Below, piece after piece: positions 45,192-53,658 of a DNA stretch of 64,000 nt (position 1 is its first letter; the number at the start of each line of letters is the position of its first letter). The stretch comes from Halieaceae bacterium (GTDB lineage: Bacteria; Pseudomonadota; Gammaproteobacteria; Pseudomonadales; Halieaceae): the NCBI GenBank assembly GCA_003523185.1, contig DPGN01000021.1:1-64000 (forward strand), written 5' to 3'. A program made the translations under genes and the position numbers. The notes under the pieces are model-generated. The model was not told the DNA's origin and did not search any database. It saw only the letters and a program-made list of their open reading frames with translations.

Positions 45192-46075
45192 TAGCTGACC
45201 TTATTGCTTGATCGCATGACATAAAAACAAGCGGCGACAATTATTGCCGCGCCTAACCACATTGAGGCGCCTGGCAGTTCACCAAACAAGAAAAAACCGA
45301 TGAGGGCCGCCCATATCAGTTGGGTGTAAGTCATAGGCGCGAGTTTGGCTGCGGGAGCACGTGCGTATGCAATGGTCGTGAAAGACCAGAAACTCACACC
45401 AAAAAAGGCAGACAGCACATAGCCACCGAAGAGTTCAACCGTGGGTTGGGTATCCATCAAAAAGAACACGGGCAGCACATAAAGCGCAGGCAAGGTATTG
45501 GCAAAGAAGGCTACAACGATCGGGTCCTCGCTCTGCGATCGAAACCGCAGTAGGACAACAGACAGGGCGTGGCAGAGCGAGGCCAGTATGGGTGCGAGAT
45601 AGCCCAGTACGGGGCCATCAATTTGCCCCGAGAGCAGCTGGGTTTCTGTGTTGACGATAAACAACGCGCCGGCGAAACCCACCAAAGTGCCACTGATGAC
45701 GTCGCGCTTGAGCGGCTCGCGCATGAGCAGCCACGCCAGGGGCCCAATCATCAGCGTCCCTGTGAGTCCCAGTGCCGCCGCCGTAGCCAGAGGGATCTGG
45801 GTGACCGACCAAAAAAATAGGCTTGCAGCCGAGATTTGAAAAAAGCCTCTGAACACGTGAAACGGAACAGCGGACCAGCCGGGTAAGGGAGGTCGGAAGA
45901 TAAACCAGAGCAGGATGACCAGTGTAGCGCCGAGGGCATACCGCCAGGCCGTAATGACCACGACGCTCTCGTACACCGATAGCCCCTTGATCATGGCGTT
46001 CATGCACGAAGCAAAAAAGATGGCTGCGGCCCCAATAAAGTAGGGCGAGCGGACGATAGTTAAAAGTTGAGACAT
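45191..46075 (-). CDS. EamA/DMT-family transporter
   Basis: 294-residue inner-membrane protein with ten predicted helices arranged as two EamA repeats (about 10-135 and 150-285). It has R-x-x-x-G-x-x-x-x-I near helix 2, and PLAWLLMREPLKRDVISG between helices 4 and 5 is characteristic of drug/metabolite transporters. The direction and substrate of transport are unknown. It is followed by the thioesterase gene with a one-base stop/start overlap. Confidence 0.88.
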   Translation of the reverse strand: MSQLLTIVRSPYFIGAAAIFFASCMNAMIKGLSVYESVVVITAWRYALGATLVILLWFIFRPPLPGWSAVPFHVFRGFFQISAASLFFWSVTQIPLATAAALGLTGTLMIGPLAWLLMREPLKRDVISGTLVGFAGALFIVNTETQLLSGQIDGPVLGYLAPILASLCHALSVVLLRFRSQSEDPIVVAFFANTLPALYVLPVFFLMDTQPTVELFGGYVLSAFFGVSFWSFTTIAYARAPAAKLAPMTYTQLIWAALIGFFLFGELPGASMWLGAAIIVAACFYVMRSSNKVS

Positions 46076-46140
46076 AACGTAATGGCAACGAGGCTACCCG
46101 GGCTTCAGGTCTGCCCTCGTTTCAGAGCCTTGTGTGAATG

Positions 46141-47658
46141 CTAATCGCGGTCAGTTGCGATAATGCCCGCGAGACGCCGTGCTAGCGACTGTTTTTTTCC
46201 GAAATCGGTCTCTCGGAGTACCTGAATACGCTGCGCTTGCGGTGACCCCGCGCCATGCATGGATTCGGTCAAATAGCCCACTGCATTGCGGCCTAAGGTC
46301 ATATTCTCAATGAGTCGCAGCATGCGTGTTCGATCTTCCGTTGTCACCGACGTTTTACCTTGTAGGTATTTATCGAGCTGGGGGCCAATCGTCTCGTGCT
46401 CGAAGTCTGCTTGGGATGGCAGTGTCACCATGAGCCCGCCTGCAAGATCCTGGGCAAGTCGCGAGATCTCATAGGGGAAGCGCGTCACATTATGCTTACA
46501 GATATTGGCCAGAATAGGGTCGTTTATGTAGGCACCACTCTCGTGTTGCGTTGCCTCATAGGATGAGGCAATACCCGACGAGTAAATGGTTTCATTGAGG
46601 TGGGTCATCTCAACCAGCTTGTCGCGCACATGGCTAGCAGTCTCTGCACCGTTCATTTCCGCGACACTGGATGCGGCACCGATCATGACATCGCCCAGGC
46701 CGGTCTTACAGACATAACTCGCGCGGTGGTAGGCGGTAAATCGAGAGACAAGCTCCTGCGCAAACTCGTACTCGCCATCCATTAATACATGCTCCCACGG
46801 TATGAAGACATCGTCGAAAATAACGAGCGTCTCTTGACCGCCGTACTTGGCATTCCCTTTGTCGATGTCGCCCGTTTCGAGTGCACGCGTGTCACAAGAC
46901 TGGCGACCATAGACGTAGGTTAGGCCTGCCGCTGTTGCTGGGATCATGCCAATGACGGCGTAGTCCTTGTCGCCCTCAAGCATGTTCATGGTGGGCATGA
47001 CGCAAATCCAGTGCGAGTTGAGGCCTCCTGTCATGTGCGCCTTGGCGCCTTTGACGTAGAGGCCCGCTTCAGTTCGTCGAGTGACGTGCATAAAGAGGTC
47101 GGGGTCTGCTTGGTCACTTGGCCGTTTGCTGCGATCACCCTTTGGATCGGTCATGCCGGCTCCGACAATCAAGTTGTTGGTCTGTGCTTTCTTCAGGAAG
47201 TTAACGTAGCGCTGGTGATAGGGCGTACCGTGCTTCTTATCGATGTCGTAGGTAATGGAGAATAGGACGCTCAACGTATCGAGCCCAGCGCAGCGCTGAA
47301 AGCAGGTGCCGGTAAGCTGGCCCATGCGCCGCTGCATCTTATTTTTTTGGACCAGGTCCTCAGCTGACTCAGGCACGTGTAGGAAGCGGTTGATTTGCTG
47401 CTCTGAGATGGATGACCACGCGGTGGCTAGGTCAGGGTCCTCATCAGCCAGAAGATACGACTCCGCCATCGCGTTGATGGAGGGCCTGACGATTGGGTGG
47501 TCCACGGGCTCCTCGATTCGCTCGCCCAGCAAGTAAACATCAAGGTTACGGCCTCGAAGACTGTCGATGTAGTCATCCGCCGTTTTGAGCGCTGTAAATT
47601 GCTCCCACTGCTGTTCAGCGGAGAGCTCTCGGCGCTGCCCTTGTGACATATCGTTCAT
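46141..47658 (-). CDS. 4-Hydroxybutyryl-CoA dehydratase-like protein (HpaB/AbfD family)
   Basis: 505 residues. It shows acyl-CoA-dehydrogenase-like FAD domains of the 4-hydroxyphenylacetate hydroxylase superfamily, but the sequence runs close to the clostridial 4-hydroxybutyryl-CoA dehydratase: CFQRC, AMTDPKGDR-like GMTDPKGDR, GAKAHMTG, YGRQSCDTR, VTRFPYEI and TESMHGAGSPQAQR. The FeS ligands would be C119, C123, H311 and C317. In the clostridial enzyme, as I recall it, the His and last Cys are separated by six residues; here they are separated by five. The reaction would be 4-hydroxybutyryl-CoA to crotonyl-CoA. GGAG lies 9 bases before ATG 47658; a second ATG is three codons on. Confidence 0.82.
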   Translation of the reverse strand: MNDMSQGQRRELSAEQQWEQFTALKTADDYIDSLRGRNLDVYLLGERIEEPVDHPIVRPSINAMAESYLLADEDPDLATAWSSISEQQINRFLHVPESAEDLVQKNKMQRRMGQLTGTCFQRCAGLDTLSVLFSITYDIDKKHGTPYHQRYVNFLKKAQTNNLIVGAGMTDPKGDRSKRPSDQADPDLFMHVTRRTEAGLYVKGAKAHMTGGLNSHWICVMPTMNMLEGDKDYAVIGMIPATAAGLTYVYGRQSCDTRALETGDIDKGNAKYGGQETLVIFDDVFIPWEHVLMDGEYEFAQELVSRFTAYHRASYVCKTGLGDVMIGAASSVAEMNGAETASHVRDKLVEMTHLNETIYSSGIASSYEATQHESGAYINDPILANICKHNVTRFPYEISRLAQDLAGGLMVTLPSQADFEHETIGPQLDKYLQGKTSVTTEDRTRMLRLIENMTLGRNAVGYLTESMHGAGSPQAQRIQVLRETDFGKKQSLARRLAGIIATDRD

Positions 47659-47714
47659 AGCGAATGCTCCTTTTTCATGGCTTCAGTTAAAGCAAAAAAT
47701 ACCGATGGGAGCAA

Positions 47715-47769
47715 ACACTCAATTGAGGTAACGACGCCTATGTCTCTCGTTAACCGTCGTTTTGAGTGT
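47715..47769. repeat. Long interrupted inverted repeat in a 313-base intergenic region
   Basis: Right arms at 47755-47761 (CGTCGTT) and 47762-47769 (TTGAGTGT) are contiguous. They pair with left arms AACGACG (47730-47736) and ACACTCAA (47715-47722), which are separated by 7 bases, giving 15 Watson-Crick pairs with one bulge. It sits 57 bases before the dehydratase-like gene (minus strand) and about 200 before the receptor gene (plus strand). The rest of 47659-47971 is AT-rich and shows no small gene; GAGGA at about 47962-47966 is the receptor's ribosome site. Confidence 0.5.
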
Positions 47770-47971
47770 CTAATGTCCGCGAGATTTCTCAAAAATCTGT
47801 GTGATAAGCCGCATTAATACGTCACTTTTCGTTCTGTTTCTGCCTTGTTTATTTGCTTTAGCCGACATATTGTATTTAGGTACGGCATGGGATGAGTATT
47901 GGCGTGGCGCTGGTGTTAGGTCCCAACAATACGAATTCCTCCGATAAGAATAAAAGTGAAGAGGAATAGTC

Positions 47972-50479
47972 ATGAGGTCAGTCGATCATATTTCCGCTGG
48001 TGCGCGTCCTGATACCAGTGCGGAGCAACGTATTCATTTATCAAGCAGTCGAGTAAAAACGCCCTTGTTGTGGGTTGCCGTGGCCGCTGCATCGCTCGGA
48101 ATCTCAGTGCCCGCGTCAGCACAAAACGATGCTGCGGATCGAATTTTCGAAGAGGTGGTGGTTACCGCTCGACAGCGCGAGGAAAAAGCGCAAACGGTAC
48201 CGATCCCCATCACAGCACTCAGCTCCGAGCAGCTTGTCACACGAAACCTCATGGAGATTCGCGATCTCGAGAAACTAAGCCCGAATACATCCATCGACTA
48301 CAACGCGGTCAACGGCAATGCGATTACGGTGTTCATTCGAGGTATTGGTCAGACAAACTGGTCGGGCACGCAAGATCCCAAAATTGGAATGTATGTCGAC
48401 GGTGTTTACCTAAGCCGACCGCAAGGTGCGTTGGTTGACTTCAATGATGTGGAGCGGGTTGAAGTGCTCCGAGGTCCACAAGGCACCTTGTTTGGTCGGA
48501 ACACGACCGCGGGCTTGATCCACATTATTAACAATCGCCCCTCAACCGATGGGTTTGAGTCGGATATCACCTTGGGCGCCGGTAATGACGGTCAAAGCAA
48601 CTATGGTTTGGTGGTGAACGCGCCGCTCAGTGAGAACTGGGCAGCGCGTTTGTCGCTGTCGGGTCAACAAGCCGACGGTGTCATTACTAACTCGTTCACC
48701 GGAAAGGATCGCGGTAACGAAGACTCGACGAATACCCGATTTGCATTGAGATACCAAGGTGAAAAGCTCGATGCACTGCTTTCCTACAGCAATTTTGAGG
48801 CAGACGAGCGCGGACCTTTGGGCAGTTGCGAATGGCATGCGACGGACGATCCGTTTGTGGCGCTCGGACGAGGCGGTGTCCTCAGCCTGGCGACGATCTT
48901 TGGCACCTTTAACAGCGTCAGAGAGAACTGCATCGGTACAACCCGCGATGTTTCGATCGATACAACGAACAATGAAAACATCCGTGCCGATGTAGACAAC
49001 CTTGTTTTAAACCTCAGCTATGATTTTGGGTCCATGACACTGGATTCGATCACCTCCAAGCGCGATATCGAGCACTTCAATGGCACCTGGGGTTGGGTCA
49101 TGGGTAATGGTCCGGGCTCTAACATGTTGGAGATTTTGAACAACTACGGTGATACCGAGGCAATATCGCAGGAAATTCGCCTGTCAGGTGTCTCCGATTC
49201 GATTGAGTGGGTAGTAGGTGCCTACTGGTTCGAGGAGGAGACCGATGAGTCGCTGGACGTGCCACTATTTAGAGACGTCATGGCACCAGATCCCGCGGTT
49301 TGGCCCTTCTTCTATGCGCCTGATGGAGCGGGTGGCACCTTAGGTGCTGCGGCGCTGGGTGCTCAGCTTTACGGCAGCCGGAGCCAGGCCTATGACGTGA
49401 TTAACGAGAATCAGGCGTTCTTCGCGGAGGTTACCTTCTCACTTAACGAGCAGTGGGACTTGACGGTTGGTGCTCGACGTACGACGGATGATCGTGATTT
49501 CACGCGAATCCAGACCCTCTTCAACGGTCAGCCAGATCCATTCTACTTCTGCCCCGGCATGCCCGTTGTTGAGCTCGCGCCAGGGGTTGTTGCAGCTGGC
49601 AGTGACCGCTGTCGACAGACGGTTTCCTACAGCAAGACCACACCCAGAGTCATCGCAAGCTATCAGGCATCCGATGATGTGATGTTCTACGGAAGTTACA
49701 GCCTGGGTTACTCGAGTGGTGGATTCAATCAGGACACAAGAATGCGTCCTTACCTTCCCGAGACGGCAGACAATTACGAGTTTGGTATGAAGTCCGATTT
49801 GTTGGATGGACGTATGCGCTTTAATGCCACTGTCTTTCACAACGAATATAAAAACCAACAGCTGACAGTGGGTCGATTAGTTGATGGACAGCCCACAGCG
49901 GATCTGATCAATGCTCAGCAAGCGACGCTTAGCGGTGTTGAAATCGAAACGATGGCGCGTCTGAGTGATTCACTGACCTTCACCGCCACCATGGGTTATA
50001 TCCGGGGCGACTACGACGAGTTCACGGTCATGGATAATGTCACCGTCGTTTCTGGTGATGGCTCCCTGTCCAGCCAGGAAGTGGAGCGTGACCTTAGTGA
50101 TACCGAGTTTGGCAGCGGCCCTAGCTACTCGTTCGATCTGGGACTCATGCACAATATGAGCCTCGGTGACTCGGGTGAGTTGATGACTTCCATCGGTGCC
50201 ACCTTCAAGGATGCGACTGATTACACGCTGAATAACACACCCTCGTCACAGCAGCCTAGCTACTGGGTGGTTGACGGTCGCATGACCTGGTTCATGGCGA
50301 ACGATAAGACCAGTGTGTCGCTGTGGGTTAACAACCTGTTTGACAAAGACTACGTCACAACCATGCTGGATCAGGCCGGTGATATTCAGATAGGCGGTAT
50401 CGATCAAGGCCTTGGTATGGCTGCGTCCTACTGGGGTGAACCCCGCCGCTACGGCCTTGAATTAAAGCACCGATTCTAA
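47972..50479 (+). CDS. TonB-dependent receptor
   Basis: 835 residues. An unusually long N-terminal region (about 30 residues) precedes the hydrophobic signal core (LLWVAVAAASLGISVPASA), with cleavage before QND. GAGGA in front of ATG 47972 supports this start. The TonB box is EEVVVTARQREE, the plug contains RGIGQTNWSGTQDPKIGMYVDGVY and VEVLRGPQGTLFGRNTTAG, and the barrel ends in ELKHRF. This type, without carbohydrate-specific partner genes, is common beside catabolic genes for hydrophobic or aromatic compounds. Co-direction with the esterase, Baeyer-Villiger monooxygenase and carboxylase genes suggests it imports their substrate; that is inference. It has its own terminator. Confidence 0.92.
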   Translation: MRSVDHISAGARPDTSAEQRIHLSSSRVKTPLLWVAVAAASLGISVPASAQNDAADRIFEEVVVTARQREEKAQTVPIPITALSSEQLVTRNLMEIRDLEKLSPNTSIDYNAVNGNAITVFIRGIGQTNWSGTQDPKIGMYVDGVYLSRPQGALVDFNDVERVEVLRGPQGTLFGRNTTAGLIHIINNRPSTDGFESDITLGAGNDGQSNYGLVVNAPLSENWAARLSLSGQQADGVITNSFTGKDRGNEDSTNTRFALRYQGEKLDALLSYSNFEADERGPLGSCEWHATDDPFVALGRGGVLSLATIFGTFNSVRENCIGTTRDVSIDTTNNENIRADVDNLVLNLSYDFGSMTLDSITSKRDIEHFNGTWGWVMGNGPGSNMLEILNNYGDTEAISQEIRLSGVSDSIEWVVGAYWFEEETDESLDVPLFRDVMAPDPAVWPFFYAPDGAGGTLGAAALGAQLYGSRSQAYDVINENQAFFAEVTFSLNEQWDLTVGARRTTDDRDFTRIQTLFNGQPDPFYFCPGMPVVELAPGVVAAGSDRCRQTVSYSKTTPRVIASYQASDDVMFYGSYSLGYSSGGFNQDTRMRPYLPETADNYEFGMKSDLLDGRMRFNATVFHNEYKNQQLTVGRLVDGQPTADLINAQQATLSGVEIETMARLSDSLTFTATMGYIRGDYDEFTVMDNVTVVSGDGSLSSQEVERDLSDTEFGSGPSYSFDLGLMHNMSLGDSGELMTSIGATFKDATDYTLNNTPSSQQPSYWVVDGRMTWFMANDKTSVSLWVNNLFDKDYVTTMLDQAGDIQIGGIDQGLGMAASYWGEPRRYGLELKHRF

Positions 50480-50496
50480 AAACGATACGTTCGATC

Positions 50497-50521
50497 AGCC
50501 GGCCAACTGGGCCGGCTTTTT
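50497..50521 (+). terminator. Rho-independent terminator after the receptor gene
   Basis: Perfect 8-bp stem AGCCGGCC (50497-50504) / GGCCGGCT (50510-50517) with a five-base loop, followed by a T-run to 50521. It starts 18 bases after the receptor stop. Confidence 0.9.
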
Positions 50522-50567
50522 GTGTTGAGATCGCTACAACACTGACACTTACCTAGGAGTTGTAAGA

Positions 50568-51614
50568 ATGACCGACAGATTCAAATCCGACCGTCGACTC
50601 GATCCAAGACAAGTGCCCATTCTTGAAGGCATCGACATGGTCATCTCCAAGTTTGGCGATGTGGCATCGCGAGATGAAGCACTTGCGGTGGTTAATAGCC
50701 CTGAAGAGCTGATGAAGACGGAGGGCATGAAGGCCATGATGGAGGGGGCGGATGACGAAGCAATCGTGCCATCCGCAGGTCTTCGAATCGAGACAAAAAG
50801 CATTACGTCCGCTCCCGATGGGAACACGGTGGATATGCAGTTTATCCGCCCCGATACGGACGAAACATTGCCCTGTGTGGTCTACATCCACGGCGGCGGT
50901 ATGGCGTTTACATCCTGCTTTGATGCGAATTACCGGGCCTGGGGCAAGATGATTGCCCATCAAGGTCTGGCGGTGATGATGGTCGACTTTAGAAACTGTC
51001 TTAGCCCCTCGTCAGGCGGTGAGGTTGCACCTTTTCCTGCGGGACTTAACGACTGCCTGTCGGGGTTTCTCTGGACCCACGAACAGGCGTCGGGATTGGG
51101 TATTGATGCAGCGCACATGGTGATCGCAGGTGAAAGTGGTGGGGGTAATTTGAGTATCGCCACGACGATGCAGCTGATTCGCGACGGTCATGGCGACAAG
51201 CAGGCGGGTCTCTACAGTATGTGCCCCTACATCAATGGCACTTGGCCGGCTGAAGACTTGCCGTCGAGTAGTGACAACGATGGTATCTTTATCACTGTCG
51301 GCTCGAACTTGATTCCCATGGGCTATGGCATTGAGCATTTGGAGGAGAAAAATCCCGTTGCTTGGCCGGGTTTCGCAACTGTCGACGATGTTGCAGCCTT
51401 TCCGCCTACCATGGTGAATGTCAACGAGTGTGATCCTTTAAGGGACGAAGGTATCGAGTTCTACCGATTGCTGTTGTCTGCTGGGGTGAAAGCGCACTGC
51501 CGTCAGGTCATGGGCACCATGCACGCGGCTGACCTCTTTGTTTCGGCATTCCCCGATTTATCTCGAATGACAGCGCGCGATATTCGAAGTTGGGTGGACG
51601 AGTGCCGAAGTTGA
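50568..51614 (+). CDS. Alpha/beta hydrolase of the hormone-sensitive lipase family
   Basis: 348 residues. Oxyanion motif HGGGM at 108-112, nucleophile S190 in GESGGG, Asp in NECDPLRDEG, and His in GTMHAADLF. No signal peptide, so it acts in the cytoplasm, probably as an esterase on short- to medium-chain or cyclic esters. It precedes the Baeyer-Villiger monooxygenase by 110 bases on the same strand; hydrolysing the ester or lactone made by that enzyme would be a natural role, but this is inference. Confidence 0.88.
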   Translation: MTDRFKSDRRLDPRQVPILEGIDMVISKFGDVASRDEALAVVNSPEELMKTEGMKAMMEGADDEAIVPSAGLRIETKSITSAPDGNTVDMQFIRPDTDETLPCVVYIHGGGMAFTSCFDANYRAWGKMIAHQGLAVMMVDFRNCLSPSSGGEVAPFPAGLNDCLSGFLWTHEQASGLGIDAAHMVIAGESGGGNLSIATTMQLIRDGHGDKQAGLYSMCPYINGTWPAEDLPSSSDNDGIFITVGSNLIPMGYGIEHLEEKNPVAWPGFATVDDVAAFPPTMVNVNECDPLRDEGIEFYRLLLSAGVKAHCRQVMGTMHAADLFVSAFPDLSRMTARDIRSWVDECRS

Positions 51615-51724
51615 GGCCTTAGCGGCTCGGACGAATGGTCAATAGCGATGTATTTCTGCTAGCGTTCGCGTATTAACGAGTGACTCATACTCTTGGGTGA
51701 CAGTATCTCAGGTAGGGAAATTAG

Positions 51725-53611
51725 ATGACGGCTGCAGTGTCAGGAAATGTAAGTTTCGACCCCGATCAGTTGCGAGACAAGTATCGGGAGGAGCGTGATA
51801 AGCGCATTCGAGCTGACGGTAATGATCAGTACATCGAGGTCACCGGCGACTTCTCGCATTATATTGATGACCCCTATGTTGAGCCGGGCTTTGAGCGTGA
51901 TGCGCTTCAGACGCAGGTTGAGGTGCTCATTATTGGCGGTGGTTTCGGCGGTATGCTCGCGGCCGCGCGTTTAAGAGACACAGGCATTAACGACTTACTG
52001 ATCGTCGAAAAAGGCGGCGGCTTTGGCGGCACCTGGTACTGGAATCGTTATCCTGGCGCCTCCTGTGATATCGAGTCACTAGTCTACTTCCCACTCCTCG
52101 AAGAGACAGGCTTCGTGCCCAAGCAGCGCTACACCAATGCCACGGAAACGCTCGAGTACTGTCAGGTCATCGCCGAGCAATACAAGCTTCACGACATTGC
52201 GCTGATGCAAACCCAGATCTTAAGCACTGACTGGTCGGAAGAGGAAGGGCTGTGGGTCGCACGAACCAACCGCGGCGACGTTATCAAAGCGACCTTTGTT
52301 ATTCACTCAAATGGGCCGTTGAATCGTCCTAAGCTGCCCGGTATACCCGGCATCGATAGCTACACAGGGCACACGTTTCATACCAGTCGATGGGATTATG
52401 ACTACACCGGCGGCGGTCCTTTTGGCGGCCTCGATAAGCTCGCGGACAAGCGTGTGGCTGTGATCGGTACGGGCGCAACAGCAGTCCAATGCGTACCGCA
52501 TTTAGCCGCAGGCGCGAAAGAACTGTATGTCTTTCAGCGGACACCTTCGTCGATTGATGTGCGCAACAACACAAATGTTGACGCTGAGTGGGTCAAGTCT
52601 CAGTCCCCGGGCTGGCATCACAAGCGCCGAACCAACTTCGAATCGCTTCTCGCCGGGATGCCCGTGAAAGAAGATCTGGTGCGCGATGGTTGGACCGAAG
52701 CATTTCGGGATATTTTTGGTGAGCTGCGTCAATACCGACCCAGCGGCTGGCGTCTGTTGTTGTGGAGTCTGGGTTGGGCGTTTTCTAGCGCACGCAAAGA
52801 GCGCGGCATCAAGCAGTATCTTACCGATAAAGCTATGGTCGAAATGGGTCTTCAGGAAAAAATGGAGATGGCAGATTTCGCCAAAATGGAAAAGGTCCGA
52901 GCGCGCGCCGACGCTGTGGTTGATAACTCGGAGACTGCCGAATCGCTAAAGCCTTATTACCGACAGTTCTGCAAGCGACCCTGTTTCCATGACGAGTATC
53001 TGCAGGCCTTTAACAACCCTAATGTGACGCTTGTGGATACGGACGGCCAAGGTGTCGAGGCGTTCACGGAAAAAGGAGTGGTTGCTAACGGTCAAGAATA
53101 TGAGGTCGATTGCATTGTGTTCGCTACAGGCTTCGAGGTGGGCACCGACTACTCGCGTCGGGCTGGCTATTCCATTACCGGTGTCGATGGCCTGACCATT
53201 TCCGAGAAGTGGGCCGATGGCATGGCGACCTTCCACGGTCTCCACACAAGAGGTTTTCCTAACGCCTTTTTCTTTGGTCCTCAACAGTCGGGTTTCACCG
53301 CAACTTATACCTTCGCGCTCGATGAGAACGCCATGCAAACCGCCTACATTTTGGGTGAGCTTAAGAAGCGTGGTGCGACGCGCGTGGATGCTTCGGAAAA
53401 GGCGGAGAGCGCCTGGATCAACACCATTAAGCGTGTGGCGAGGCAGACCGAAGAGTTCCAGAAGTCCTGCACGCCGGGTTATTACAACAACGAGGGGCAC
53501 GTTGAGTTTGAGTCTCAAAACACCTTTTACGGCGGTGGCCCCATCGAGTTTTTCAACCTCATGGCTAAATGGCGCGAGGCGGGCGATTTAAAAGGACTCG
53601 AAATTTCCTAG
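51725..53611 (+). CDS. Flavin-containing Baeyer-Villiger-type monooxygenase
   Basis: 628 residues. FAD-binding GGGFGG (71-76) near the N-terminus, after a roughly 60-residue extension. The Baeyer-Villiger fingerprint FxGxxxHxxxW[PD] is present as Y213-T-G215-x-x-x-H219-x-x-x-W223-D224, with Tyr in place of the usual Phe. The second Rossmann motif GTGATA (248-253) binds NADPH, and a C-terminal ATGF motif (FATGFE) completes the fold. It converts a ketone to an ester or lactone using oxygen and NADPH. AGGTAGGGAAATTAG precedes the ATG. It lies between an esterase and acyl-CoA carboxyltransferase genes. Confidence 0.88.
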   Translation: MTAAVSGNVSFDPDQLRDKYREERDKRIRADGNDQYIEVTGDFSHYIDDPYVEPGFERDALQTQVEVLIIGGGFGGMLAAARLRDTGINDLLIVEKGGGFGGTWYWNRYPGASCDIESLVYFPLLEETGFVPKQRYTNATETLEYCQVIAEQYKLHDIALMQTQILSTDWSEEEGLWVARTNRGDVIKATFVIHSNGPLNRPKLPGIPGIDSYTGHTFHTSRWDYDYTGGGPFGGLDKLADKRVAVIGTGATAVQCVPHLAAGAKELYVFQRTPSSIDVRNNTNVDAEWVKSQSPGWHHKRRTNFESLLAGMPVKEDLVRDGWTEAFRDIFGELRQYRPSGWRLLLWSLGWAFSSARKERGIKQYLTDKAMVEMGLQEKMEMADFAKMEKVRARADAVVDNSETAESLKPYYRQFCKRPCFHDEYLQAFNNPNVTLVDTDGQGVEAFTEKGVVANGQEYEVDCIVFATGFEVGTDYSRRAGYSITGVDGLTISEKWADGMATFHGLHTRGFPNAFFFGPQQSGFTATYTFALDENAMQTAYILGELKKRGATRVDASEKAESAWINTIKRVARQTEEFQKSCTPGYYNNEGHVEFESQNTFYGGGPIEFFNLMAKWREAGDLKGLEIS

Positions 53612-53658
53612 CGGTACACGGTAAGGTTTCAAAGTTCTTCAAGTGAAGTGAGTACCTG

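Noticed and set aside
52946..53518. A 190-codon minus-strand frame
   Set aside because: Antisense shadow of the Baeyer-Villiger monooxygenase gene; no motif, low complexity typical of a shadow frame.
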